Assembly: GCA_027490555.1 (NCBI GenBank)
Contig: JAIXXW010000371.1
Location: 1 to 11,882, forward strand
DNA: 11,882 nt
Direction: 5' to 3'
DNA from: Comamonadaceae bacterium
GTDB lineage: Bacteria > Pseudomonadota > Gammaproteobacteria > Burkholderiales > Burkholderiaceae_C
The translations under genes and the position numbers were made by a program. Position 1 is the first letter of the stretch. Every line of letters starts with the position of its first letter. Under the pieces are notes generated by a model. The model was not told where the DNA came from and did no database searches. It was given only the letters and a program-made list of their open reading frames with translations. Positions 1-7,562 of the stretch are shown here, piece after piece.

Positions 1-5
1 AAAAG

Positions 6-1622
6 TCACTCCCACTCGATGGTCGCGGGTGGTTTGGAGCTCACGTCGTAGGTCACCCGGTTGATGCCGCGCACCTCGTTGATGATGCGGCCCGACACCT
101 TCTTGAGCAGCGCATAGGGCAGCTCGGCCCAATCGGCGGTCATGAAGTCGCTGGTCTGCACCGCGCGCAGCGCCACCACGTAGTCGTAGGTTCGGCCGTC
201 GCCCATCACGCCCACGCTCTTGACCGGCAGGAACACGGTGAAGGCCTGGCTGGTCAGGTCGTACCAGCTTTTGCCGGTGGCTTCGTCGGTGAAATTGCGC
301 AGCTCTTCGATGAAAATCGCGTCTGCCCGGCGCAGCAGGTCGGCGTATTCCTTTTTGACCTCGCCCAAAATCCGCACACCCAAGCCAGGGCCTGGGAAGG
401 GGTGACGGTACACCATCTCGCGCGGCAGGCCCAGGGCCACGCCGAGTTCGCGCACCTCGTCTTTGAACAGGTCGCGCAAGGGCTCGAGCAGCTTCAGGCC
501 CAGTTGCTCGGGCAAGCCGCCCACATTGTGGTGGCTCTTGATGGTCACGGCCTTTTTGCTCTTGGCGCCGCCCGACTCGATCACATCGGGGTAAATCGTG
601 CCTTGGGCCAAGAAGGTGGCCCCCTTGTGACCACCGGTGCCGGCTTTGAGTTGGGCCGCCTGTTCCTTGAACACGTCCACAAACAGCCCGCCGATGATCT
701 TGCGCTTGGTTTCGGGCTCGCTCACGCCGGCCAGCTTGCCCAGGAACAGTTCGCTGGCGTCGACGCGGATCACATGCGCGTGCAACTGGCCCACAAACAT
801 GTCCATGACCATGTCGCCTTCATTCAAGCGCAACAAGCCGTGGTCCACAAACACACAGGTCAGTTTGTCGCCGATGGCGCGGTGGATCAGGGCCGCGGCC
901 ACGGAGGAATCGACGCCGCCGGACAAGCCCAGGATGACTTCTTCGTCGCCCACTTGGGCGCGGATCTTGGCCACCGCCTCTTCGATGTAATCGCCCATGA
1001 TCCAGTCGGGACGGGCCTTGCAAATGTCCAGCACAAAGCGCTTGAGCATGGCCTGGCCTTGCACGGTGTGCGTGACCTCGGGGTGGAACTGCACGGCGTA
1101 AAAGCGCCGCGCCTCGTCGGCCATGCCCGCAATCGGGCAAGCGGACGTAGAGGCCATGACCTTGAAGCCGGGCGGCATGGCCGTGACCTTGTCGCCATGG
1201 CTCATCCAGACCTTGAGCATGCCGTGGCCTTCGGGCGTGGCGAAGTCTTCGATGCCCTTGAGCAGTTCGGTGTGGCCATGCGCGCGCACCTCGGCATAGC
1301 CAAACTCGCGGGTGTGACCCGCTTCGACCTTGCCGCCCAGTTGCTCGGCCATGGTCTGCATGCCATAGCAAATGCCCAGCACCGGAATGCCCAGCTCGAA
1401 CACGGCGTCGGGCGCCCGGTCGTCCACTTCGTAGACGCTGGCATGGCTGCCCGACAGGATGATGCCCTTGAGTTGGCCATCCTTGGCAAACTCGCGCACC
1501 CAGTCGCTGCTGACATCGCAGGGATGCACCTCGCAAAACACATGCGCTTCGCGCACGCGGCGGGCAATCAGCTGGGTGACTTGCGAGCCGAAGTCGAGGA
1601 TCAGGATTTTGGAGTGCTGCAT
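6..1622 (-). CDS. guaA: GMP synthase (glutamine-hydrolysing)
   Basis: Cytosolic enzyme that converts XMP to GMP using ATP and glutamine, the last step of GMP synthesis. The frame encodes 538 aa. An N-terminal class I glutamine amidotransferase domain (about 1-205) carries the nucleophile C85 in GICYG and H180/E182 in FHPE. The ATP-pyrophosphatase domain follows with the P-loop SGGVDSS at 234-240, then the C-terminal dimerisation domain with HPFPGPGLG near 407-415. All catalytic residues are present. It is slightly longer than the E. coli enzyme (525 aa); part of the excess is a short insert near 323-336. The open frame continues upstream past this ATG, but the family N-terminus (KILILDFGSQ) begins here. 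No Shine-Dalgarno is visible before the ATG. It lies 67 nt downstream of guaB, behind a terminator-like hairpin. Confidence 0.98.
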   Translation of the reverse strand: MQHSKILILDFGSQVTQLIARRVREAHVFCEVHPCDVSSDWVREFAKDGQLKGIILSGSHASVYEVDDRAPDAVFELGIPVLGICYGMQTMAEQLGGKVEAGHTREFGYAEVRAHGHTELLKGIEDFATPEGHGMLKVWMSHGDKVTAMPPGFKVMASTSACPIAGMADEARRFYAVQFHPEVTHTVQGQAMLKRFVLDICKARPDWIMGDYIEEAVAKIRAQVGDEEVILGLSGGVDSSVAAALIHRAIGDKLTCVFVDHGLLRLNEGDMVMDMFVGQLHAHVIRVDASELFLGKLAGVSEPETKRKIIGGLFVDVFKEQAAQLKAGTGGHKGATFLAQGTIYPDVIESGGAKSKKAVTIKSHHNVGGLPEQLGLKLLEPLRDLFKDEVRELGVALGLPREMVYRHPFPGPGLGVRILGEVKKEYADLLRRADAIFIEELRNFTDEATGKSWYDLTSQAFTVFLPVKSVGVMGDGRTYDYVVALRAVQTSDFMTADWAELPYALLKKVSGRIINEVRGINRVTYDVSSKPPATIEWE

Positions 1623-1625
1623 GGC

Positions 1626-1673
1626 AGGCGTCGTGGTGTTGGAAATGAAAAAGCGTCTGGTGAGCAGACGCCT
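1626..1673 (-). promoter_or_regulatory. Alternative pairing that competes with the guaB-guaA hairpin
   Basis: The minus-strand heptamer AGGCGTC (1673-1667) contains part of the upstream arm of the hairpin. It is perfectly complementary to GACGCCT (1632-1626), which ends 3 nt before the guaA ATG. Pairing these would break the terminator stem and cover the guaA ribosome-loading region, so the two structures exclude each other. The complementarity is seen directly; a switch role is inference. The 34-nt loop makes this fold weaker than the 5-nt-loop hairpin. Confidence 0.35.
1648..1671 (-). terminator. Intrinsic-terminator-like hairpin between guaB and guaA
   Basis: On the minus strand the sequence reads GCGTCTG, a 5-nt loop, then CAGACGC, followed directly by five T (positions 1652-1648). 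The 7-bp stem is perfect. It starts 18 nt after the guaB stop and its T run ends 25 nt before the guaA ATG. It could end guaB transcripts, act as a partial terminator that sets the guaB:guaA ratio, or take part in attenuation. The short T run suggests incomplete termination, which is inference. Confidence 0.65.
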
Positions 1674-1689
1674 TGGGGTGATGCCGATT

Positions 1690-3159
<1,470 letters not shown>

Positions 3160-3172
3160 AAGCTGGAGCTCC

Positions 3173-3212
3173 AAAAAAAAGATTGTACCCGTGCGGGCTA
3201 AGGGATTTCCCT
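3173..3212 (-). promoter_or_regulatory. Candidate guaB promoter with T8 start region and dyad
   Basis: On the minus strand a -10-like TACAAT (3187-3182) is followed by C and eight T (3180-3173), then the GGAG Shine-Dalgarno. Start at the usual distance from the -10 would fall inside the T run and give a leader of about 15 nt. No good -35 TTGACA is visible at 16-18 bp. An inverted repeat AGGGA-TT-TCCCT (3201-3212) overlaps the expected -35 position and could be an activator or repressor site. Terminator 3224-3255 lies just upstream, consistent with a fresh promoter here. Confidence 0.45.
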
Positions 3213-3223
3213 GAACCGGGCAC

Positions 3224-3255
3224 AAAAATCGGCGCTGCCAGGCTGGCCCGGCGCC
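3224..3255 (-). terminator. Intrinsic terminator after the methyltransferase gene
   Basis: It lies directly after the stop codon at 3259-3257. The minus strand can fold GGCGC with GCGCC as the outer stem and GCCA with TGGC as the inner stem around a GCC triloop. A CGG/A internal bulge separates the stems, and GA plus five T (3228-3224) follow. It separates the ratA-rnfH-methyltransferase cluster from guaB. Confidence 0.6.
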
Positions 3256-3256
3256 C

Positions 3257-4165
3257 TCAGGCGTTTTGGTAATGCAGGACCTTCAGGGCCTTTTCCGGGT
3301 TCTGGTCGGCAAAAGCCGCAGGATTGGCCAGGCGCTCGACAAAGCGCAGGCCCGGGGCGGCCTCGCTCACCTGCGCGTGCAAAAAGGCCGTGTCCAACTC
3401 GGGCGCGTTCAGGCACAGCAACACATGGCCCTGGGGCTCGAGCAGGTCGGGCAGACGGCGGATCAGCTTGATGTAATCCTTGCTGGCGATGAAGCTGCCC
3501 TTTTGGTAGCTGGGCGGGTCGATGACGATCACGCCATACGGCCCCATTTTGTGGATCTTGCCCCAGGTCTTGAAGATGTCATGGCCCAGAAAACGGGCTT
3601 TGGCCGGCAAACCATTGAGCCGATGGTTGTGCTGGCCCACCGCCAGGGCGCCCTGGCTCATGTCGAGGTTGACCACCTGCGCCGCCCCCCCTTGCAGCGC
3701 CACCACCGAAAAGGCGCAGGTGTAGGCAAACAGGTTCAGCACGTTTTCGTGTCGGGCATGGGCTTTGAGCCACGCGCGGCCCTGGGCCATGTCCAGAAAC
3801 AGGCCGTGGTTCTGGCCGCGCATCACATGCACCAAGTAGTGGGCGCCCTGCTCGGTGACCACATGCGGCTCGGGCACATGGCCGGCCATGAGATGGGTGT
3901 GCGCCTGCCCGGGTGCACGGCATTGGTAGACCCAATTCAGGGGCTCACCAGGTGCCAGGGTTTGCCAGCGTTGAGCCAGGGCCTGGTGGCACAGCTCGAG
4001 CGCGTCCTGGTCCATGGGTTTGAAACTGGTCAGGACCCACACCGGTGCAAACCAATCCAGGGTCCACTGCTCGCAGCCGGGGTACAGGCCACCCCGGCCA
4101 TGGAAGACGCGCCGGGCGTCGGTGCTGATGGCCATCTGGTCGATGGCGGCCAAGAGGGCTTGCAT
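3257..4165 (-). CDS. Class I SAM-dependent methyltransferase, RlmI-like catalytic domain
   Basis: Putative RNA methyltransferase of 302 aa. The C-terminal half resembles the RlmI/RlmK-C catalytic domain (Methyltrans_SAM family). GQNHGLFLD (118-125 region) precedes SAM motif I NLFAYTCAFSV (144-154), an acidic motif II D168, and DPPSYQKGSF (216-225). RlmI methylates C1962 of 23S rRNA, but this protein is shorter (RlmI is about 396 aa) and I see no N-terminal PUA domain. Residues 1-100 instead carry HGRGGLYPGCE (22-32), so the substrate is unknown. The frame is open upstream into rnfH. The ATG at 4165, 7 nt after the rnfH stop, fits the cluster; an ATG at 4135 is possible, and neither has a clear Shine-Dalgarno. 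It is probably co-transcribed with ratA-rnfH. The fold is confident, the target is not. Confidence 0.85.
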   Translation of the reverse strand: MQALLAAIDQMAISTDARRVFHGRGGLYPGCEQWTLDWFAPVWVLTSFKPMDQDALELCHQALAQRWQTLAPGEPLNWVYQCRAPGQAHTHLMAGHVPEPHVVTEQGAHYLVHVMRGQNHGLFLDMAQGRAWLKAHARHENVLNLFAYTCAFSVVALQGGAAQVVNLDMSQGALAVGQHNHRLNGLPAKARFLGHDIFKTWGKIHKMGPYGVIVIDPPSYQKGSFIASKDYIKLIRRLPDLLEPQGHVLLCLNAPELDTAFLHAQVSEAAPGLRFVERLANPAAFADQNPEKALKVLHYQNA

Positions 4166-4172
4166 GCGGGCG

Positions 4173-4541
4173 TCAGTAGCCGGCGGCCGAGCCGGTTTTG
4201 CGGTTCGCGAAAAGACCGGTGCGGCCCTTGCCCTGGCGTTTGAAGCGCTGACGGCGGGCGACTTTGGGGTCCACCTGGAGCTCGCGGTAAAACTCGATGC
4301 GGTCACCCGATTGCAGGCCTTGTGTCCAGGCCACCTTGCGGCCCCAGATGCCGGGCTGCAAGCCCGTCACGCAGGCCAGATCCTCGGCGGGGATGCCTTG
4401 GGGCTGCAGGGCCATCCATTGCGCGGTGGCCGTTTGCACGGTGCTGCCGGCGGGCACGCTCAGGGGGTACTCATGAACCTGCCGGGCCCGCACACTCCAG
4501 CAAAACACCACCGCCAGCAGGCCGGTTTCTGGCTCAGCCAT
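4173..4541 (-). CDS. rnfH: RnfH family ubiquitin-fold protein
   Basis: Small protein of 122 aa from the RnfH/RatB family, which has a ubiquitin-like beta-grasp fold. Its cellular role is not firmly established; it is named for rnf operons in some bacteria but usually sits beside ratA. The core spans about 8-90, with the family-like GIWGRKV (64-70) and GDRIEFYREL (79-88). A basic tail (91-122) with RRQRFKRQGKGR follows, making it longer than E. coli RnfH (about 96 aa). The ATG at 4541 was chosen because the upstream frame only shadows ratA and the fold starts here. It overlaps the ratA stop by 8 nt, implying translational coupling. No good Shine-Dalgarno is seen, which fits coupling. Confidence 0.9.
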   Translation of the reverse strand: MAEPETGLLAVVFCWSVRARQVHEYPLSVPAGSTVQTATAQWMALQPQGIPAEDLACVTGLQPGIWGRKVAWTQGLQSGDRIEFYRELQVDPKVARRQRFKRQGKGRTGLFANRKTGSAAGY

Positions 4542-4974
4542 AGACAGATTCGGCGCGTTTGACAAAGGCATCCACCAGGCTGGCGGCGATCTTGTCGAAC
4601 ACCGGGCCGACCAGGGCGGCCAGGGTTTTGCTGGAAAAGCCGTACTGCAATTGCAGTTCGACCTTGCAGGCGCGTTGCGTGCCATCGCCCACGGGCGTGA
4701 AGCGCCATTGGCCGCTGAGGTTTGAAAACGGGCCTTTGACAAGGCTCATGCCGACCGATCGGCCCTCTTCGTGCGTGTTGCGGGTGGTGAAGCTTTGCTG
4801 CAGGCCACCCAGGCTGATGCCCACTTCGGCCACCATGCCCTGGGCATCGGTTTCCAGTACCTTGGCCTGGTCGCACCAGGGCAAGAACTCGGGGTAACGC
4901 GCCACATCGGTGACCAGGCGAAACATTTCCTCCGGCGTGTACCAGATCAAGACGGACTTGTGGATATTCTTCAT
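4534..4974 (-). CDS. ratA: RatA family protein (START/COQ10-like)
   Basis: 146-aa member of the polyketide cyclase/START family (RatA, COQ10-like), close to the usual length. The N-terminal KSVLIWYTPEEMFRLV and YPEFLPWC (27-34) are family hallmarks, and the C-terminal helix (about 115-142) closes the hydrophobic cavity. E. coli RatA was reported to bind 50S subunits and block 70S formation, hence its toxin name. Homologues related to COQ10 bind ubiquinone, and the toxin-antitoxin interpretation with rnfH is not settled. The position divergent from smpB and overlapping rnfH is the classical arrangement in proteobacteria. A -10-like TACAAT lies only 11 nt before the ATG, so the mRNA may be nearly leaderless. 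Confidence 0.93.
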   Translation of the reverse strand: MKNIHKSVLIWYTPEEMFRLVTDVARYPEFLPWCDQAKVLETDAQGMVAEVGISLGGLQQSFTTRNTHEEGRSVGMSLVKGPFSNLSGQWRFTPVGDGTQRACKVELQLQYGFSSKTLAALVGPVFDKIAASLVDAFVKRAESVYG

Positions 4975-4985
4975 ACAATGCGCAG

Positions 4986-4991
4986 ATTGTA
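4986..4991 (-). promoter_or_regulatory. -10-like hexamer for ratA
   Basis: The minus strand reads TACAAT at 4991-4986, 11 nt before the ratA ATG. A start about 7 nt downstream would leave only about 5 nt of leader. No convincing -35 is seen 16-18 bp upstream. The same TACAAT hexamer occurs before guaB. Confidence 0.4.
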
Positions 4992-4998
4992 GTTTTTC

Positions 4999-5018
4999 GA
5001 CACGTCTGCTGGCGTGTC
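4999..5018. repeat. Inverted repeat in the ratA-smpB divergent region
   Basis: Perfect 6-bp arms GACACG (4999-5004) and CGTGTC (5013-5018) are separated by 8 nt, just upstream of the ratA -10 hexamer. The spacing suits either a dimeric regulator site or a small hairpin in a smpB leader. A second short dyad, GGGGG then CCCCC around CTGCAT, follows on the plus strand. No T run follows on either strand, so it is not a terminator. Function is unknown. Confidence 0.5.
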
Positions 5019-5069
5019 CGGGGGCTGCATCCCCCTGGCGAACGGCTGTGCCGTCCTGATTTGCTCCAC

Positions 5070-5564
5070 ATGGCCACCACCAAAAAGTCCCCTGCTGCCC
5101 CCACTTTTGCCAAGATTGCCGAGAACAAAAAAGCCTCGTTCGACTATTTTTTCGAAGAGCGCTACGAGGCCGGCATGGTGCTGCAAGGCTGGGAGGTCAA
5201 AGCCATCCGCGAAGGGAAGGTGCAGCTGACCGATGGCTATGTGGTGATCCGCAATGGCGAGTTGTTCATCATTGGCTGCTTGATCAACCCGCTCAAGACC
5301 GCCTCGACCCACATCAACCCCGAGGCCGCCCGCACCCGCAAGCTGCTGCTGAACAAGGAAGAGATCAAGCGACTGATTGGCAAGATCGAGCAAAAAGGCT
5401 ACACCCTGGTGCCGATCAATTTGCACTGGAAAGCCGGCAAGGTGAAATGCGACATCGCGCTGGCCAAGGGCAAGGCCGAACACGACAAGCGCGACACCAT
5501 CAAGGACCGGGAAGGCAAGCGCGAAGTCGAACGCGCCATGAAAAGCCGCCACCGCCAACGCTGA
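5070..5564 (+). CDS. smpB: SsrA (tmRNA)-binding protein
   Basis: Binds tmRNA and delivers it to stalled ribosomes in trans-translation, which frees ribosomes and tags the unfinished peptide. It is 164 aa (family about 160). Visible family features are YEAGMVLQGWEVKAIREGK (32-50), the conserved Asn-Pro segment near 73-74 and 83-84, and a basic C-terminal tail (about 138-164) with DKRDTIKDRE and KSRHRQR. In homologues this tail enters the mRNA channel. The ATG at 5070 fits the usual MAT-K N-terminus. An in-frame TTG lies three codons upstream, and neither has a visible Shine-Dalgarno. It is the only plus-strand gene here, divergent from ratA and convergent with the hydrolase gene. The tmRNA gene itself is not in the window. 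Confidence 0.98.
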   Translation: MATTKKSPAAPTFAKIAENKKASFDYFFEERYEAGMVLQGWEVKAIREGKVQLTDGYVVIRNGELFIIGCLINPLKTASTHINPEAARTRKLLLNKEEIKRLIGKIEQKGYTLVPINLHWKAGKVKCDIALAKGKAEHDKRDTIKDREGKREVERAMKSRHRQR

Positions 5565-5591
5565 GCCCCAGGGCCCTGCGGCAGGCTCAGC
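5560..5591. repeat. Inverted repeat spanning two convergent stop codons
   Basis: Arms GCTGAGCC (5560-5567) and GGCTCAGC (5584-5591) are perfectly complementary over 8 bp with a 16-nt loop. The left arm holds the smpB TGA and the right arm, read on the minus strand, holds the TGA of the hydrolase gene. The loop contains the palindrome CAGGGCCCTG. It may act as a bidirectional hairpin, but neither side has a T run, so intrinsic termination is uncertain. Confidence 0.5.
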
Positions 5592-6672
5592 CCTGCAAAT
5601 CGCGCAGCGGGTGGTTCTCCGAAGGCCAAGGGCTCACAAAAAAACGCGCAACTTCGCTGGCATCCACGTCCTCCAGTCTGGAGGGCTTCCAGTTTGGACG
5701 GTGGTCCTTGTCGATCGCCAGGGCGCGGATGCCCTCCACGGTGTCGCTGTCGGCCACGGCTCGGAGGTGGAAACAGTGGTGCACCAGGTCGCGTTCCATG
5801 CGCAGGTCATCGGCCAGACCCATTTGCCGGGCACGGCGGATTTGCGCCAGCACCACATGCAGCATCAGGGGCGAGCGTTGGCGCAGCACCTGCGCGGTCT
5901 TCAGGCTCCAGTCGTCCCCCGCCGATTCCAGCTTTTGCAGCATGGGGTCGAGGCTGGGCAGCCCGAAAACCTCGTCGATCCAAGCTTGGGGCGTGAGTTT
6001 TTCGGGCTTGAGGGCCCCGGCTTGCGCCAGCACCCAGCGCTCGACCGATTCGGCGTTCTCAAACGGGGTGCTGACCAGGGTTTGCCAGATCGGCTCCAGC
6101 ATACCGCTAGGCAAGGCGATGTCGGCCAGTTTGGCGGCCACGGCCTGGGGGCCCTGCAGCACATGGCCTGTCAAGCCCAGGTACTCGCCCAGGCGTCCCG
6201 GGCAACGGCTCAGGAAGTAGCCTCCCCCGACATCGGGGAACAGGCCGATGAGGGTTTCGGGCATGGCCATCTTGGTGCGCTCGGTCACCACACGCACACT
6301 GGCGCCCTGGCTGATGCCCATGCCGCCGCCCATGACGATGCCGTCCATGAAGGCGATGTAGGGCTTGGGGTAGGTGTGGATCAGGTGGTTCAGGCGGTAC
6401 TCTTCGGTGAAAAAGTCGCCCAGCGCCGCATCGCCCGCGTGCGCAGCCTGGTGGAAAAACCGGATGTCGCCGCCCGCGCAAAAAGCGCCAAATGGCCCTT
6501 CCTTGCCGGTGCCGCGCACCGCCACGGCCAGCACCTGCGGGTCGTCCTGCCAAGACCGCAGTGCCTGGGTCATGGCGCGCACCATCGGCAGCGACAGCGC
6601 GTTCAAGGCCCGGGGCCGGTTCAGGGTGATGGTGCCGATGTGGCCTTCGATGTGCGCGATGACTTCAGTCAT
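5587..6672 (-). CDS. 3-hydroxyisobutyryl-CoA hydrolase-like protein (crotonase superfamily)
   Basis: 361-aa enoyl-CoA hydratase/isomerase-fold protein. Length and motifs match the HIBYL-CoA hydrolase branch (ECH_2), which hydrolyses 3-hydroxyisobutyryl-CoA in valine breakdown. Seen directly: oxyanion-hole segments FCAGGDI (64-70) and MGGGMGIS (114-121), and MPETLIGLFPDVGGGYF (137-153) with the acidic pair E139 and D147 that aligns with the catalytic residues of HIBCH. A C-terminal helical part carries MERDLVHHC (292-300) and EGIRALAIDKDHRPNW (313-328). A plain enoyl-CoA hydratase would be about 260 aa, so that alternative is less likely. A strong Shine-Dalgarno GGAAGGA precedes the ATG, and the start overlaps the transporter stop by 8 nt (ATGACTGA). 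No other valine-pathway gene lies nearby, so the exact substrate is open. Confidence 0.88.
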   Translation of the reverse strand: MTEVIAHIEGHIGTITLNRPRALNALSLPMVRAMTQALRSWQDDPQVLAVAVRGTGKEGPFGAFCAGGDIRFFHQAAHAGDAALGDFFTEEYRLNHLIHTYPKPYIAFMDGIVMGGGMGISQGASVRVVTERTKMAMPETLIGLFPDVGGGYFLSRCPGRLGEYLGLTGHVLQGPQAVAAKLADIALPSGMLEPIWQTLVSTPFENAESVERWVLAQAGALKPEKLTPQAWIDEVFGLPSLDPMLQKLESAGDDWSLKTAQVLRQRSPLMLHVVLAQIRRARQMGLADDLRMERDLVHHCFHLRAVADSDTVEGIRALAIDKDHRPNWKPSRLEDVDASEVARFFVSPWPSENHPLRDLQG

Positions 6673-7549
6673 TGTTGTCCTTCCAGCCGAGCCATTGGTT
6701 CATGAGCAAAGCCCCCAGCACCAGGGTACCCCCCAACAGCACACTCTGCTGAGGAGCCTCGTTGGCACCCCACCAAGCCAGTGCGATGCCAAAGACGATT
6801 TCCAGCAAGGCCAGCAAGGACACCTCCGGGGCTTTGAGCACGCGGGCACAGACCACCGACAAAGCACAGGGAATGGCCAGCTGGAACAGGCCCAAGCCCG
6901 CCAGCAGGCCCACATCGTGCGCCGAGGCCTGGAAGGGCATGGCCAGCGGCAAGGTCAGCGCGGTGGAAAACACCGCGCCCAGCAACACCGAGGGCACCAG
7001 GTCGAGGTTCTGGCCTTCGCTCTGGCTTTTTTGCACCAGGGTCCATTGAACAGCGCCGGCCACCGGGACGCACAAGGCCACCAAGGAGCCGATCAGGAAG
7101 TTGGGATCGCCCAGACTGAGCTGGGTGCCGTACATCCAGGCGATGCCGATCCCGGCCAGTGCAATGGCCCACCAAGTGCGGCCCGGCAAGCGGTGGCCCA
7201 GAAAAAGCCAGGTGATCAAGGCCGTGAACAGCGGGCCCACGGCCATGGTGATCAGCACATTCGCCACCGCCGTCAAGGTCAGCGCGACCATGAAGGCCGT
7301 GAACATGACGCACCAGCACAGGCCCGACAACCAGAAAAACCGGTTGCGCCAAGGCAGTCGGGCCCACACGCCCCTGCCTTGCCAAAGTGGCAAGATGATC
7401 AGCAATGACAGGACGGTGAAGAAACTGCGCCAGAAAGTGACCTCGAAGCTGCGAGCTTCTTCCAGGTGACGGGTGACCACGCCGGCCATGGACCACAAGG
7501 CCGCGTTGACCACCATCAGCCCAACGGCCATGGCGTGCGTCATTTTCAT
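6665..7549 (-). CDS. EamA/DMT-superfamily transporter, 10 TM
   Basis: 294-aa inner-membrane protein. About ten hydrophobic segments are visible in two EamA halves: roughly 7-27, 35-56, 70-90, 93-115, 122-140, 150-172, 185-205, 212-238, 240-262 and 265-285. The motif region AVGPLFTALITWLFLGHRL near the end of TM4 is typical of drug/metabolite exporters. The substrate cannot be read from sequence; relatives export amino acids, metabolites or drugs. There is no signal peptide, as usual. The start is ATG at 7549, 13 nt after the typA stop; a second ATG two codons later (7543) is equally possible, and the upstream GTGGGG is a weak Shine-Dalgarno. Its stop overlaps the hydrolase start, suggesting coupled translation and perhaps related roles. 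Confidence 0.9.
   Translation of the reverse strand: MKMTHAMAVGLMVVNAALWSMAGVVTRHLEEARSFEVTFWRSFFTVLSLLIILPLWQGRGVWARLPWRNRFFWLSGLCWCVMFTAFMVALTLTAVANVLITMAVGPLFTALITWLFLGHRLPGRTWWAIALAGIGIAWMYGTQLSLGDPNFLIGSLVALCVPVAGAVQWTLVQKSQSEGQNLDLVPSVLLGAVFSTALTLPLAMPFQASAHDVGLLAGLGLFQLAIPCALSVVCARVLKAPEVSLLALLEIVFGIALAWWGANEAPQQSVLLGGTLVLGALLMNQWLGWKDNND
6678..6684 (-). promoter_or_regulatory. Strong RBS fixing the hydrolase start
   Basis: The minus strand reads GGAAGGA followed by CAACA and ATG. It lies inside the last codons of the transporter gene and supports the ATG at 6672 despite the overlap. Confidence 0.7.
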
Positions 7550-7562
7550 GCTGCGGCCCCAC

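Noticed and set aside
3160..3225. Longer guaB from an upstream GTG
   Set aside because: The extra 22 residues are not part of IMP dehydrogenase, and the region holds the -10-like hexamer, T8 run and Shine-Dalgarno of the ATG start.
4534..4974. Classical toxin-antitoxin module from ratA-rnfH
   Set aside because: Gene order matches the RatA/RatB naming, but this is a widely conserved housekeeping pair, and a role as a true addiction module is not established, so I did not call it a defence system.
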